A DNA stretch of 64,000 nt from Apis mellifera (taxonomy: Eukaryota > Arthropoda > Insecta > Hymenoptera > Apidae). The position numbers and the translations under genes are program-made. Within the stretch, counting starts at the first letter, position 1; every line of letters starts with the position of its first letter. The notes below the pieces were generated by a model. That model had not been told where the DNA came from and did not search any database. It saw only the letters and a list, made by a program, of their open reading frames with translations. Of this stretch, positions 36,414-48,792 are shown one piece after another. The DNA is taken from the NCBI RefSeq assembly GCF_003254395.2, contig NC_037641.1:11060501-11124500 (forward strand), in the 5' to 3' direction.

Positions 36414-38619
36414 CACGCTTGCAGTTCACGAGTAAACTCTTTACAAAAATTATTAATGTTGTTTGTGCTCTTGTCATGGAGACAAAACGAGTGAGAGACA
36501 AGACGACAAAAAAGCATCGTAACTCTTGCAAATAGTAACAGTAATATTTTTAACCAAATAAAGAAGTCACATTGTCAATGATGAATGCTTTCCCCATTAA
36601 TCTCTTATTTTAACTACTATAACTTATGAATTAGTCGTACGATTGCGTGTCTACTTCATAGAATTGCATAAATTGAATACACCTACAATACGATGAGCGT
36701 AAGGAGCGATTAAAACTTATGTAATGCATCGTAGATCTGATTTACAGTATAATTGCAAATTACAAGCAAGTAAATTTTATTTGCATTCTAAAATGTTTCA
36801 AAAATTCAAATTACTTTATATATATAATGTAATAAATAATTTACGAAAATTTTTTAAGGGTGATTAAGATAAGAAAAAAAAATGTAATGAAATTGATTTT
36901 TCCAAAAGTAATATAATATAAAAGAAATATAAATAATAGTTATCGAACATAATATTTACAACAAATAACATTTTATATAATTTCAAGTAAATAGATATGA
37001 TTGATTATCTAACGCTCTACAATTTCACATGATAAAACAGAATTATGTGACGTGTCTGCATGACTCATCCGACATCAAGTACCTAGTTTCTGGTAACCTA
37101 TCTACGTCCCTGAAAATTTTAATCTACATATGATAAATTCGCTGAACCTTAGACACAAATTTATTTTAGATATTTAATACGTTTATGCCAAAGAACATAC
37201 GTAATTTATTAGTGCTTTTCAACTCAAGCTTAAAAATATGCAAGAACAAGAAATGCAATCAATATAAAAGATAATATGAAAAAATATGAAGAGAATTAGA
37301 ATTAAGAATTAGGAATTAAATATTAAAAAATTCGACGTCATTAGATCTATGGATTTCAAGGAAATAATCGAAAGGTAGTATATCATGTTAACACACGTTC
37401 ACTCACTTTGAATTGGTAGTGAGTATAGAACCGTCAGGGTACGCGTACTTGCGCGTATCCGCGAAGCATATAGCATATTGCTTTGCTTCTACCATTAAAA
37501 GCAACGGACATGTCAGTACCGATACAAAGTCCGAGCAAAATGTTATACCGCATAAAGTCTTGTCTCTAGTCACGGCCGTGCATGCTTTTATGTCGCGTGC
37601 AAATAGTGTGCGCAACAATATTTGACAAATAAAAGAATTTCAATTATAGATCTAAACATTAACACATCGCGTTTCTTCAATTTATTTAGCACAGTGCGTG
37701 TTTTATAAAAAAATTTCGGGAATATAAGTATTTTCTACTAGGAGAATTATCCAAAACAGTGCGCGTGCTTTCAGATTCGAAAGTGCCTTACTATGTTGAT
37801 CAAGCTGCAGGCAAGTCTTTCTCGTCACATTGTCCTACGATAGTTTAATTATAGCTGCACGGCTTGTACGAAGCTAGGCTTTCCCAAAATAATGATTGGA
37901 TCAGCATGGCATCCCTCCTCACTCTCTACTCTCGTTTCTCTTCCCTTGGGACTTGGGACACTTGTGTGCAGTGTCTTTAGAAGTATACCTGTGAACAGCT
38001 GTCGTTTCGCTTGCTAGAGATTTAACAAATTTTTATCCATGTTCATTAATATGTGTTTGATTCACTCGCTAGTGTTAATCAAAAATTACGCCTAACACGT
38101 TTTATATCAATCATCATCTATACGACATCTTTTGCGACATAAATATATTTTTCTACCAAGATGAACGATTCATGAATTTATGAACATTCAATTTTCTTTA
38201 CATCAAAAAAATTGATCCCAAAATCAATTTTCCTTCTATACATTTTATTTCTTTCTAGGTATTTATTATTGTCCAATTATTATATTTCCATTTATCTTAA
38301 CTAAACGCGCGCGAAATTTTTTCTATATAATGTTATGAAGTTTCTGTCAAGAGTTAGATCATGTGGTTAATTTTTGCTCTCACTTTGATGAAAGTGTTCA
38401 AAATATGCATAAAAAAATATAAAAAATTTTTTCATATATTGTTACTTTACAATCATTTTATATTCTATATAATTATTCTAATAGAATTGTTAAAAAAATT
38501 TTGTATAATATTAGAAATACAATAGAATAGAATAGAAATAGAAATTATTTTAATAACATAAGATGATAAAAAATCATTTTTCAGATGACTATTGTTCAAT
38601 GTATTAAACAATAAGAGGC
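36414..38619. promoter_or_regulatory. Divergent upstream region, coiled-coil gene / dorsal
   Basis: About 2.2 kb between two divergent start codons. The stretch 37400-38010 is less AT-rich and probably contains the dorsal promoter and untranslated exons. One TGACTCA heptamer sits at 37061-37067. I did not find a convincing kappaB site by eye. Two antisense open frames at 37403-37625 cover the same bases and are not credible genes. Confidence 0.45.
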
Positions 38620-41438
38620 ATGGAACAATTCCATGATATGAGTGATGGAAATATACATATGAGTGATGTCAGTAAGTATTGAAAATTTTATTATATTTTT
38701 ACATAAATTTCATAAATTACATTTTACATATTTTATTTCATAATTTGTTTATATAGTTGAAGTCATTGAAACTGATACTAAATATAATGGGAGGGAAGAT
38801 CAAATCCCAAGAGAAATGAACACAGAACGATTATTGCCTTATGTTGAAATAATAGAACAACCTGCAAGCAAAGCTTTACGTTTTCGCTATGAATGTGAAG
38901 GCAGATCAGCTGGTAGTATACCTGGTGTAAACAGTACATCAGAAAATAAAACATTTCCTACTATAAAAGTAAGAAGAAAAAAAAATAATATACAATAATA
39001 CTAAATAATAATATACAACTGATATTGATTACAGATAGTTGGATATAAAGGTCGAGCTCTAGTTGTAGTATCATGTGTAACAAAAGATCAACCATACAGA
39101 CCTCATCCTCATAATCTTGTTGGAAAGGAAGCATGTAAACAAGGTGTTTGTACAGTAGAAGTTTCATCAGAGAATATGACAGTTACATTTGCAAATCTTG
39201 GGATTCAATGTGTAAAAAAAAAAGATATTGAAGAGGCGCTTAAAATAAGAGAAGAAATTCGTGTAGATCCCTTTCGAAGTAAATTAAAATTCAGTAGATT
39301 TATTTAACTATATTTGGCACAAAACAAATCACATTTAATTTTTTAATAGCTGGCTTCGAACACAAAAGACAACCTACTAGTATTGATCTCAATGCAGTGA
39401 GATTATGCTTTCAAGTTTTTTTAGAAGGATCACAAAAAAGAAAATTCAATGTGCCACTACAACCAGTAGTATCTGATCCTATATTTGATAAAAGTATGTT
39501 CAGATTAATTATATTTTATCAAGATATCAAATATTCGATTATATATTAAATAATTAAATATTAAATATTTAAGAGGCAATGTCAGATCTTGTGATATGCA
39601 AACTCAGTCATAGTAATGCATCAGTTGCTGGTGGTATGGAAATGATTTTATTATGTGAGAAGGTTGCAAAAGAAGATATACAAGTTAGATTCTTTGAAGA
39701 AAAAGATGGACAAGTGCTTTGGGAAGGATTTGGTGATTTTCAACCTGTTCATGTACATAAACAAGTATGAAATTGGATTTTTATATAAAATTATTTAAAT
39801 TTTGTATCTTCATTAATATTAATTTGATAAATTGATTTATCTTAATAGACAGCAATTGCATTTAGAACACCGACTTATCGTATGCAGCAAGTGGAACAAC
39901 CAGTGCAAGTATATATTCAACTTAAAAGACCATCGGATGGTGCTACGAGCGAACCATTTCCTTTTCTGATGTTACCTCTCGGTGCAGGTAGGCCTGCTTT
40001 CTGGTCTTTACGGAAAGCATTTGCCAGGAAGAAAACAGATTACTCTTCATTTGGCAAAATTTTAGCTACTGAACCGACATTGTTTTCAAACGTTACTCCG
40101 AAATTTCCGCGTAATATTGACGAATATAACAATAATGACCTCGATACAAAAAAATGGAATAATAAAATTTCTGCGTTACGTGCTTTGAATGATTTGTACA
40201 ATGTAAAAAATACATTAGATTCGTATAATGGAAGTATGGAAATAAATCAAAATATTGCACAAAATATAGATCATGCTAAAAACACTATTATAGATTACCG
40301 AAATAATGATTTATCAATCAATGAAGAGAAACGAACTATAGAAAACGAACAATTAAATAGAATGTACAAATCTTATCCCAATTATATAGACAAAGAAACG
40401 AAAGACATGAATTTAGAAATTTCAACTCGTCCTAAATCTAATACTGTTGAAAATGCATGCGTATTAAAAAATACAGAAATATTTAAAGATAAATCTGATT
40501 GGTTCGATTATTCTGAAGTGAGTAAATGGGTACAAAAAGGACAAATATGTCTCAAAGAGAAGGAAAATGAAATAGATTTTAAAATTGAAGTGACAGAAGA
40601 TTGTAATAAGTCTTTCAATGATTTATTAACACAAGTAGCAGAATTAGATCAAATTTATGCCGATACACATGCAAAGTTAGTGCAGGCAGCATTTGAACAG
40701 AATACAACCGATCAATCTATGGATATTGATGTTTGCGATAATCAAACTTATACTAGTTTACAAATGGCTATGAAAAATCCTATTGAATTTACCGATTTAT
40801 CGAACGAGAGAAAGTATGAAGATGTGTGTGTACTAAAAACAGATACTAATCAATCTTGTCCTTCTCCACCAGTGACTACGAAAAGAGATGGAACGCAGGA
40901 AACGGAAGAAAGATTACCGCCTTTACCACCGAAACGTATCCGGAAGATGCCTTCTATGCCTCTTTTACCTCGTCCTATATCCTGTCATACTACACCAGAT
41001 TCTTTCATTGAAGCACCAAATAAAACTTTACCTTCCTTACCTAGTACTTTAACTAAAAACTCGAAACAAGGATTATTTTCAAAATTATTTGCAAAAAAAG
41101 TAAAAAAAGATAAAGACATAATTTTAAATGTACCTAAAGAAAGTACTCAATCTTTGACTACTACAGGAAACGTTTCATATTTGACAACAAATAATACATC
41201 AAATAATTCACAATTACAAATTCCAAGAGCTAGTCTAGTAAGTACTACTAGCGTAAAATCACTTAGATTGGAAGGAGATGAAACACCACCGTATGGAATG
41301 GAATTAACAGAAGCTGAACATTATGCATTATATACTGCTATGGCGCCGCACGCAACTGCTTCTGAATTTGATGAAATGTCTTTCTATTATAGTCCTGTGG
41401 AAGATGGAAAGATTTATTCTGAAAAAAAGGAGACTTAA
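38620..41438 (+). CDS. dl: Dorsal isoform B (alternative C-terminus, intron retained)
   Basis: This form uses the same first five exons as isoform A, but exon 6 continues past the donor at 39988 and stays open to a stop at 41436-41438, giving 810 aa. It keeps the full Rel domain, then adds 483 residues instead of the RRKRQK signal and the Gln-rich C-terminus. The extension begins GRPAFWSLRKAFARKKTDY and is Asn/Asp/Lys-rich in the middle. It then has a proline-rich segment (RLPPLPPKRIRKMPSMPLLP), a basic patch (KLFAKKVKKDKD) and an ordered-looking tail with MELTEAEHYALYTAMAPH. A frame this long in such AT-rich DNA is strong evidence that it is translated. In Drosophila a Dorsal-B variant without the usual NLS is known; equivalence is inferred. 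Confidence 0.8.
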
Positions 41439-44400
41439 TGTGTCTTAATATATTTTTAGCCTACTTCCATTTAAGAGTGATATTTTTTTTTCAAATATTA
41501 TAATAGAAAAAATGCTGATGTTATAGCAGATAATTGCTAATTTTCAGAAACAAAAAGCATTATGATTGAATGAAGTTACTTATTTACGATAATATGAAAT
41601 TTTTGTAACTTGAGTGTGTTTGCGTTCTTAAGATATATTTTATATTTTTTTCATTTTTTAAAAAAAGTACATGTAGCAATTTTATTATGCTACTTTAATT
41701 AATATACTCTGAAACCAATGCAGTACTATTTTTTCTAGTCAGAGTACAAATTTGTTATTTTATTTCTATATAGTCTTTTATATAAAAAAAAATAGCTGAA
41801 ATATAAAATCGGCTGAAACTTGTTATTTATCATCAGAGTTTGTGTTTCTTCTAGTCAAATTTTATAGTGTTGCTACTTATTATACATATCTTTAATCTTG
41901 TGCATTGCTTTTTACTATTTATGACACATTGTTAAGTTTTTATATAGTGTTCCAAGTTTATAGGCATCATTTTGTTTCTAGTCTTAGAATAAGCACTTAA
42001 TTTATAGTTAAAATTAATTATTTATATTTAAGATTTTTTATTTGTTTGTAACTTATACTTATTTTGAACCACTGACTTAACTATTTGTTCAGATATAATA
42101 TTTTTAAAAGTTAAAAAAGCTTAGATCAAAATTTATAGGTTTGTTGTCTTCAGAAAAAATTGATATTTAAAAGTCATGTGGTTAATATACAATCATTTAT
42201 AGATGATCCTGATTCATTAAGGCGAAAGAGACAAAAGATTAATAACAGCCAAAACGCGCTAGTTTTGAGACATGTACAGGCAGAAGCTGAGAAGCGTGAG
42301 TATTTTTTTATCAAATTGTCTTCAATTCTACAGCTTTGCCGGGAGTGGGTTTAAATGATATCATTAGCATCGTCGCAACGTCAAAATTTCTAAATGTACA
42401 TTGTGCTACATTTATGCGAAATTGCTGATTTTACTTCTTTGTAATTACTAATATTCGCGTCCACATTTATTTTATATGCAAGAAAAAAAAATTAGCAAGA
42501 CTTTGTGATGCGAGTCATCAACATGTTATGCATTTTTCTGATGGGTTTTATCAACCCTATTTGTTGTAATAATAATTGTATTGATGAATCTAAAAAATTT
42601 GTTGGAAGTCCCAAAAATTTGGACTAACTTGTACATTTGGAGAATGTTTACAGCATTTTTATGAATCACGAATATATATTTATCGAAATATCTATGTTTC
42701 AGCGCTCTTAAGTCACGTCATACTAACTATATAATTAATCTAATATCTTTGCACACTGGAAATATTTAAATTTAAAAATTTCTTATATTCATTGTTATAT
42801 ATTTTGTCTGTTGAATTTCGTCCAATAGTGCCTAATAATCTAGAAGATTAACATAAAAAAATGATAAAAAATTTCCGTTGTGCAAAGATTGATATTTTTT
42901 CATAAATTAGAATTTTCATTGTATTAAGAAATACTATATTCATATATATATATATACATATATATATATATTTTCACGCACTGAAGAATCTTGTTTTATA
43001 CTTTTTTAAAAACGTATTTTGTATAAATAGTTGGAATTTGTACTTAAATTTTTGGATGGCAATGGCCTTGTACATTTGAAGAGAAAATTGTATTTTTGTA
43101 ATTATTACTGATGATTGCACGAATGGATGCATTTTTTATATCCATTAATGCGACGAAAAAAGTATGTTGTTAATGATAATAACGTTGACAAAAGCGGGCT
43201 TAATTTTTACAGTTTAAATAATATACAAGTATCCTGCTCTCGTATTAAAATATTGTATTTAAATATTCAGCAATACAATAATAAGAGCGGAAATTATGTG
43301 CAATATTTGTATGGCAATACAAATTTTTATAAACTGCTTTGAAAAAGAAAAATCTATATAATGTATGACTTATACATATATACAGAATATATTGATCTAT
43401 ATATATATATACATACTTATTTAATGATAAAAATTACGTGTTTTTATTTTGCTCCCAATCAATTTCAGATCAAAAGAATATTATATATAAAAAATATTCA
43501 GGTACGACCATAAAAATATTAGTTTAGTTTGTTAATATTTGTTAATCATTGACTGTATTTTTTATTCTAATAAAAGATATTCAATTTTTTACGAATAATG
43601 TTTGAAGTGAAAATATATAAAATTGCATGCATCTTTTGTAATTAATCCTTCGTTTTTACTTCAAACTTTTGCTTTTTATATGTTGCTTGATCATTTCCAT
43701 TTTTATGCTTCTAAAATTTTTATATGCTTCTTAATCATTTTATGTATTTTTTTTTTTTTTTTGATTCATTTCGATAATATTCAATTTAAGCATATTATAT
43801 ATTTATTAAAATTAATAAAATTAATATAATATATATTGAAATAACATTCAAAAGAAATCGTTTGTACTAAATAACAAAATGTGAATAATGAACTTGTGTT
43901 ATTTTAATTAGTCTTTAGTAGTAATAAATTTCTATTTGTTTTATCACAATTGTAGATGCTGCAATGTTAAATCAATACAATTTTAATATTATTAAATCAG
44001 AACCGACGGAAAGGATATCTCCTTACGGATATCCAATTGGAAGTGGAGGATCCTTTCCATCCTTGTATCCGATGGCAACAACTTCTCCACAATCGCAATC
44101 TACTATACAAACGTTGAGGTAACACAAAGCTTTGTATCATTTAAAAAATGAGATAATATGCAGAACAATGGATCTGAAGAAATTTTAATACGTTGTACAG
44201 GCCACAAGTATCGCCAGATCGTACATCGCCAATGGAGTACAGATTATACAATCCAGCACTTATTCAATCACAACCATCACCTCAATATCCATCAACAAGC
44301 AGTCATATCTTACAACAACCATCAATCAGAACGTATACACAACAACAATTTCCATATGTACATGACACGTTACAAATACAGCCGCAAGAACAATTAACGT

Positions 44401-44927
44401 TAAGCAAAGTAACATCAAACTATCACGAAGAATTTCAATCGTTGAACAATGCTGGTAGTATAAGTGTTTATTTTCATTATTATTATATCAAACTATACAT
44501 CATTGTAATTTTTAAATAATTCATATAGTAGGTGAAATGGAAGCGACAAATGTTACAAATATTTTAAGTATGGACAACACGCAGTATAATCTTGATTTGA
44601 GTCTTCCTCAACTTGATTCGACAGAACTCGCCGATCTTGATATTAGTCTTTCTGAAAATCTATCCAGTGGATTATCAATTTCAGATTCTACCAAGGTACG
44701 TGTAATATTGTTATTAATACAAATTTCTATTTATCATTTACTAATAAATAAGAAATTAAATCTATAATTAAATCTAGCCGGAAACAAGTAAAGGAATAAA
44801 CGCAGAACCAAGCAATATTGAAGAAAGTAATAACATGACCGATAGTTTTACAAGAATTGCTAATAACACTATTCAGGAATTATATACTTTAAATAATATG
44901 TATAAACCAACGCGGGAGGTTGACTAA
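38620..44927 (+). CDS. dl: NF-kappaB/Rel factor Dorsal, isoform A (with NLS)
   Basis: Eleven exons: 38620-38671, 38757-38968, 39035-39278, 39350-39493, 39574-39764, 39849-39987, 42203-42295, 43956-44118, 44201-44457, 44532-44695 and 44778-44927. They encode 602 aa. The Rel homology domain starts near residue 45 with PYVEIIEQP. The DNA-recognition loop is RFRYECEG (59-66), and KGRALVVVSCVTKD and a dimerisation domain follow (RLCFQVFLEGSQK, MILLCEKVAKEDIQVRF, WEGFGDFQPVHVHKQTAIAF). The seventh exon adds the nuclear localisation signal RRKRQK (334-339). The C-terminus is Gln/Pro/Ser-rich, then acidic and hydrophobic (DLSLPQLDSTELADLDISLS), as expected of a transactivation domain. Dorsal acts downstream of Toll in immunity and dorsoventral patterning; it is held in the cytoplasm by Cactus and enters the nucleus on signalling. 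Confidence 0.95.
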
Positions 44928-47900
44928 AAAGCTGTATATTTTATTAATCTTCATAACATTGTAAAAAATATGTTATATAAATATTATTCTCTGAAAGAAA
45001 ATTTCTTTGCATGAATATATCATGTAATTAATATTTAAATGGTTGTGATTGTATCGCAGTATATTACTGTGTAATTTTTTAAATTACTTTTTCATTCGAT
45101 AAGTTTTAAACATTGTTAATATTTTTATATGATTTCTAAAATTCTTTACTTTCAATATTACGAATTAAAAATATTCATTTAAGTATACAAAATGCTGTGA
45201 CTGTGATCAAAATGTATCGAAATCTATGTCTTGACATGCATGCAAAATGTCTCAATATGAATTATTATTGTATACAATACAATAAAACTTATAAATGAAG
45301 AAAATACTGTGTATATATTGTAAGACAATCTGCATGCAATATTCGTACAAATTGCTTAGCTAAAATAAATATTCGCAAACATTTCTGTTACACATCTTAT
45401 ACTCTTATACAAATGTTTGATTTTTATTTTTTACACATTTATATATTTACTACAAATTCCTTTGTAAGTGGTATGTTATTTTTATATTAGGGGTAATATC
45501 CGAGTGCTACCTCTAATAATATGTATCCAATTAAAAATTTCCAATAATACATATTCCGTCCAGGTACGTTGATTCACATTTAAAAAAATTTTTACCTTAA
45601 ATTTTAATATTATGTACTATGGTTGCATTCCATCATAGATTTTACACATATTTGTAATATCTTGTTATCAATTACAATTTACCTGGTATCCAGTATCATT
45701 ATCTTAAAATCACTATTAATTACAGAAATTATTTTATAAATAAACAATATCAGATACAAATAATATTATGCTTAAGTACATATTTTTACTTTATATACAG
45801 TTACATCTAAGAATACATTATAATTTTACATACAATTATACGTGTAAATAAACATAGATATTGAAATTCAATAATATTTAATCTTGTGTATCACATATTA
45901 CGTACATATTCTATTGTAAATTGCTATTTTATATTTACATAGTATAACTACATAATTCTTAATTTATATGTACATAGAAGGTACGTAAAAACAATCTTAG
46001 TCTAAATTATCTTCGAAAAAATAAATTGTCGATTAATTGTCAAGTATTAAATAGGGAAAGACGCGTTCCTTCACAGATACGTGAAGAATAAAAAAACATC
46101 TGTTGTTTTCCAAAATGTATTTACTTAAAAATACAATGAAAGTTCAATTCTGATGGAATGGGCAGAAATATAGTCTGTGGTATCGGTTACTGTTATGTCG
46201 AAAGTGATGATGCGATGGTATCCTGTACAAAAGTAGTTTGAACAAGACTTATGAACACACAAACCAAATTCTTAGCCTAAGATTTTGTTTACGTTTAATC
46301 GTATGACATGTTTCATTACCAGATTCATTAAGATTCTTAAATTCTTCTTTTTATGCTTACCTAACAAATGTAGGGATGTAACGGTATCTGGGCGCTCAGC
46401 CTGATTGATTGTAAGACCCGTTAGCACCAGTAAATAATTTTCAGAATCACGTCAAATACTGGAGCAGAGAAGAGTTCCGTGATCTCTAGCTCAAAGTACA
46501 CAACGTAAGTCCATTTTCATATTTTTTGAACATGTTGCAAACGGGGCTTGTATTGTATTAATAAAATTAAATGGACCTATGCTTACAGTGTATTATTGTA
46601 TACTATGAACGCTAAAGTACTCATTTTTGCTCAGGCACCTGTACTTTAAGATAGTTCTTTGTCAACATGATCGTCAAGGTACTATCTTGAAGTCAACACG
46701 TGTAAATACAGCAGCAGATTGTGTATAAAATCGTAGAATAACAGAGTTCTGGAGGTGGTATGGTCTGTAAACAATGCAATAAATTGCTGTATGACTTACG
46801 TATCATTATATACGGAGTATATTTAAATTTTGTTATTTCTTTCATTTAACCAATTGAATAAATTGGATTTATCGTACAAGTGTGTATACAGTCCATCCCA
46901 TCTCCTTGGATTCAATGTAGCAGGATTCAGTCCACAAATAGCAGTTTTCTTTTTTTTATTTTAATACTGCTATTACTGTAATTTGTTTTCGGAAGTTAAA
47001 CCCATTACTACTTACGAGAACGAATCATTTTCTCTGATCTAACTGCGTTTTATTTAACTATCTCATTCGAAAATATTTGTACATTAAAACGTGGGACATC
47101 GTCTCGCATTCAAATTATCGTTACCTTTATTTATTATGCAGCTATGGTACAATGGTATCGTAACCGCAATGTCTCTTCACCCGTTTCTTGTCTACCAGTC
47201 TCCCGAAATAAGTGATGGCATGGACCATTCCATTTGCAAAGATCCACTGACACTAACACAAAGAGCATATTTCAATTGTTGATAATCAGTGAAATGTGTA
47301 ATTCATCAAAAATTATATGATACCATTAATAAATCTGAAAATATGTTTTTAATAAGATACTAATCACTGTATGTAGGATACTGTCATATAAGATTACCCG
47401 TTCTACGACAGTCAACGAATCATTGCTTGAGTAGTCCATGTCAATGAAGTCAAAATAAAACCACAGTACATAAAATACAAATGAATTACGTTCAAATGAG
47501 TGCAATTGAATAGGGAGAGTTTTCTCATTAATTTTTTCAATCGTCGATAATTGTTGTATTATATTTTCAACGATTTTTGAAATGCGCTACGTAATTTCGT
47601 TTTGAAATCTTACGTAAATACAAAAAAGGATATATAATAAAAGGATATGAATAAATGGAATATTCATTTTGGAGAAATAAACAAATTATTTGTATCATTT
47701 ATGTTTTATAAAATAAAAATTCTCTCCCTACTCTATATACTCGAAGCCTAAATTGTAACAACCTCTCCACAATACATTACGTTACATAATATTATCATTA
47801 ATAATAAAATGTTTCTTATTCCATAACTTTATACATACTATGTATAATTATTATGCAATGTTAAGAACACACATGACTCATCCACACTACTTAGCGCGAG

Positions 47901-48792
47901 CGTTATATTAATCTTAATTTTTGTTCTCGGATCAAACAGGAGCACGAAGCAGAGATTTTAAAGATTAAAATCTTTTCTTTTTTTTTTCATTTTTTTTGTT
48001 TTTTTTTTTTTAATATACAAAGAATGTCGAGAGATGTCCAGTATTTATTTATTATAGTATTTATTTATTATTTTTATTTCTTTACGCACCACTTGATCCA
48101 TTTTATTTTTATTTTTTTTTTTTTTAACAGCTCGCGCTCCTACAAAATCGTTGCAAATACACATATAGGTCGAAAAAGAAATCAATCACGCGCACAAGGT
48201 GAGAGACATTCGTTGAACTACAAACGTAAATTTGATTTCAAATGTAAAAAAATCATCACCCACAAATGTTCATTTTACATTATTTAAATACAATAGAGCT
48301 TTTTATCTTAAATAAGTTTTCGTTATAAAACTGTCCCGCGAAGAAAGCCAAATGACAGCAAATACCAGTTAATAGATGGTTTGGATAAAACAATAAATTC
48401 GTCTTGAGAGTATATTTAACGTACCAAACGTACGAGTATGCACGAAGGACTTAGATATTAAATCGACACATTCAAATCTCACACGACGAATATATAGTTT
48501 TCATTCAAACTATCTAATAGCATTTGGTGATGGCTAGATGACCAGAATTGCGAAGAGCCAAGACAGTAGAATTGCGGCTGCCTCTAATTTGTGTCAGCCC
48601 ACCACAACTCCGGTAAGGTGGTAATTTTTATTCGTAGGTCGGGAGGCAATAGGGTCTGGGCACGAGGTAATCAACATTGCTACCAACCACTCAATATGAG
48701 AGTAAGTGTTTGCTGAGAAAACTGCCGAAGATCGACGATGGTACCGTGTGCCTACCTCCTTTCTTACTTACATATTCTTTTCCCTGTTTTCA
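44928..48792. other. Convergent 3' region of dorsal and the prothymosin-like gene
   Basis: About 3.9 kb without a recognisable coding frame. The left part is AT-rich and probably dorsal 3' UTR. From about 46100, patches of more balanced composition occur (46370-46760, 46880-47260, 48500-48790). The patch next to 48793 is likely 3' UTR of the minus-strand gene. A TGACTCA heptamer lies at 47874-47880. The frame at 47091-47282 resembles nothing known. Confidence 0.45.
46636..46702. ncRNA. Candidate pre-miRNA-like hairpin
   Basis: Two arms of about 21 bases fold on each other across a 9-base loop (AACATGATC, 46663-46671). The left arm (46642/43-46662) has the core ACTTTAAGATAGT; the right arm (46672-46693) has the core ACTATCTTGAAGT. 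As plus-strand RNA, 17 of 21 positions are Watson-Crick pairs, two are G:U and two are mismatches. The outer bases CACCTG and CACGTG extend the stem with a bulge. Size and shape suit a microRNA precursor, but it could be a plain inverted repeat. No known microRNA was recognised. Confidence 0.35.

Noticed and set aside
36295..36531. Alternative minus-strand frame overlapping exon 1 of the coiled-coil gene
   Set aside because: It has no donor in the right phase, while the neighbouring frame splices in phase into the coiled coil.
37403..37625. Two overlapping 70-codon frames, one per strand
   Set aside because: Nearly coincident sense and antisense frames upstream of dorsal point to composition, not coding.
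47091..47282. 63-codon frame with a hydrophobic start
   Set aside because: It has no family similarity, is flanked by AT-rich non-coding sequence, and has no supporting splice or start context.
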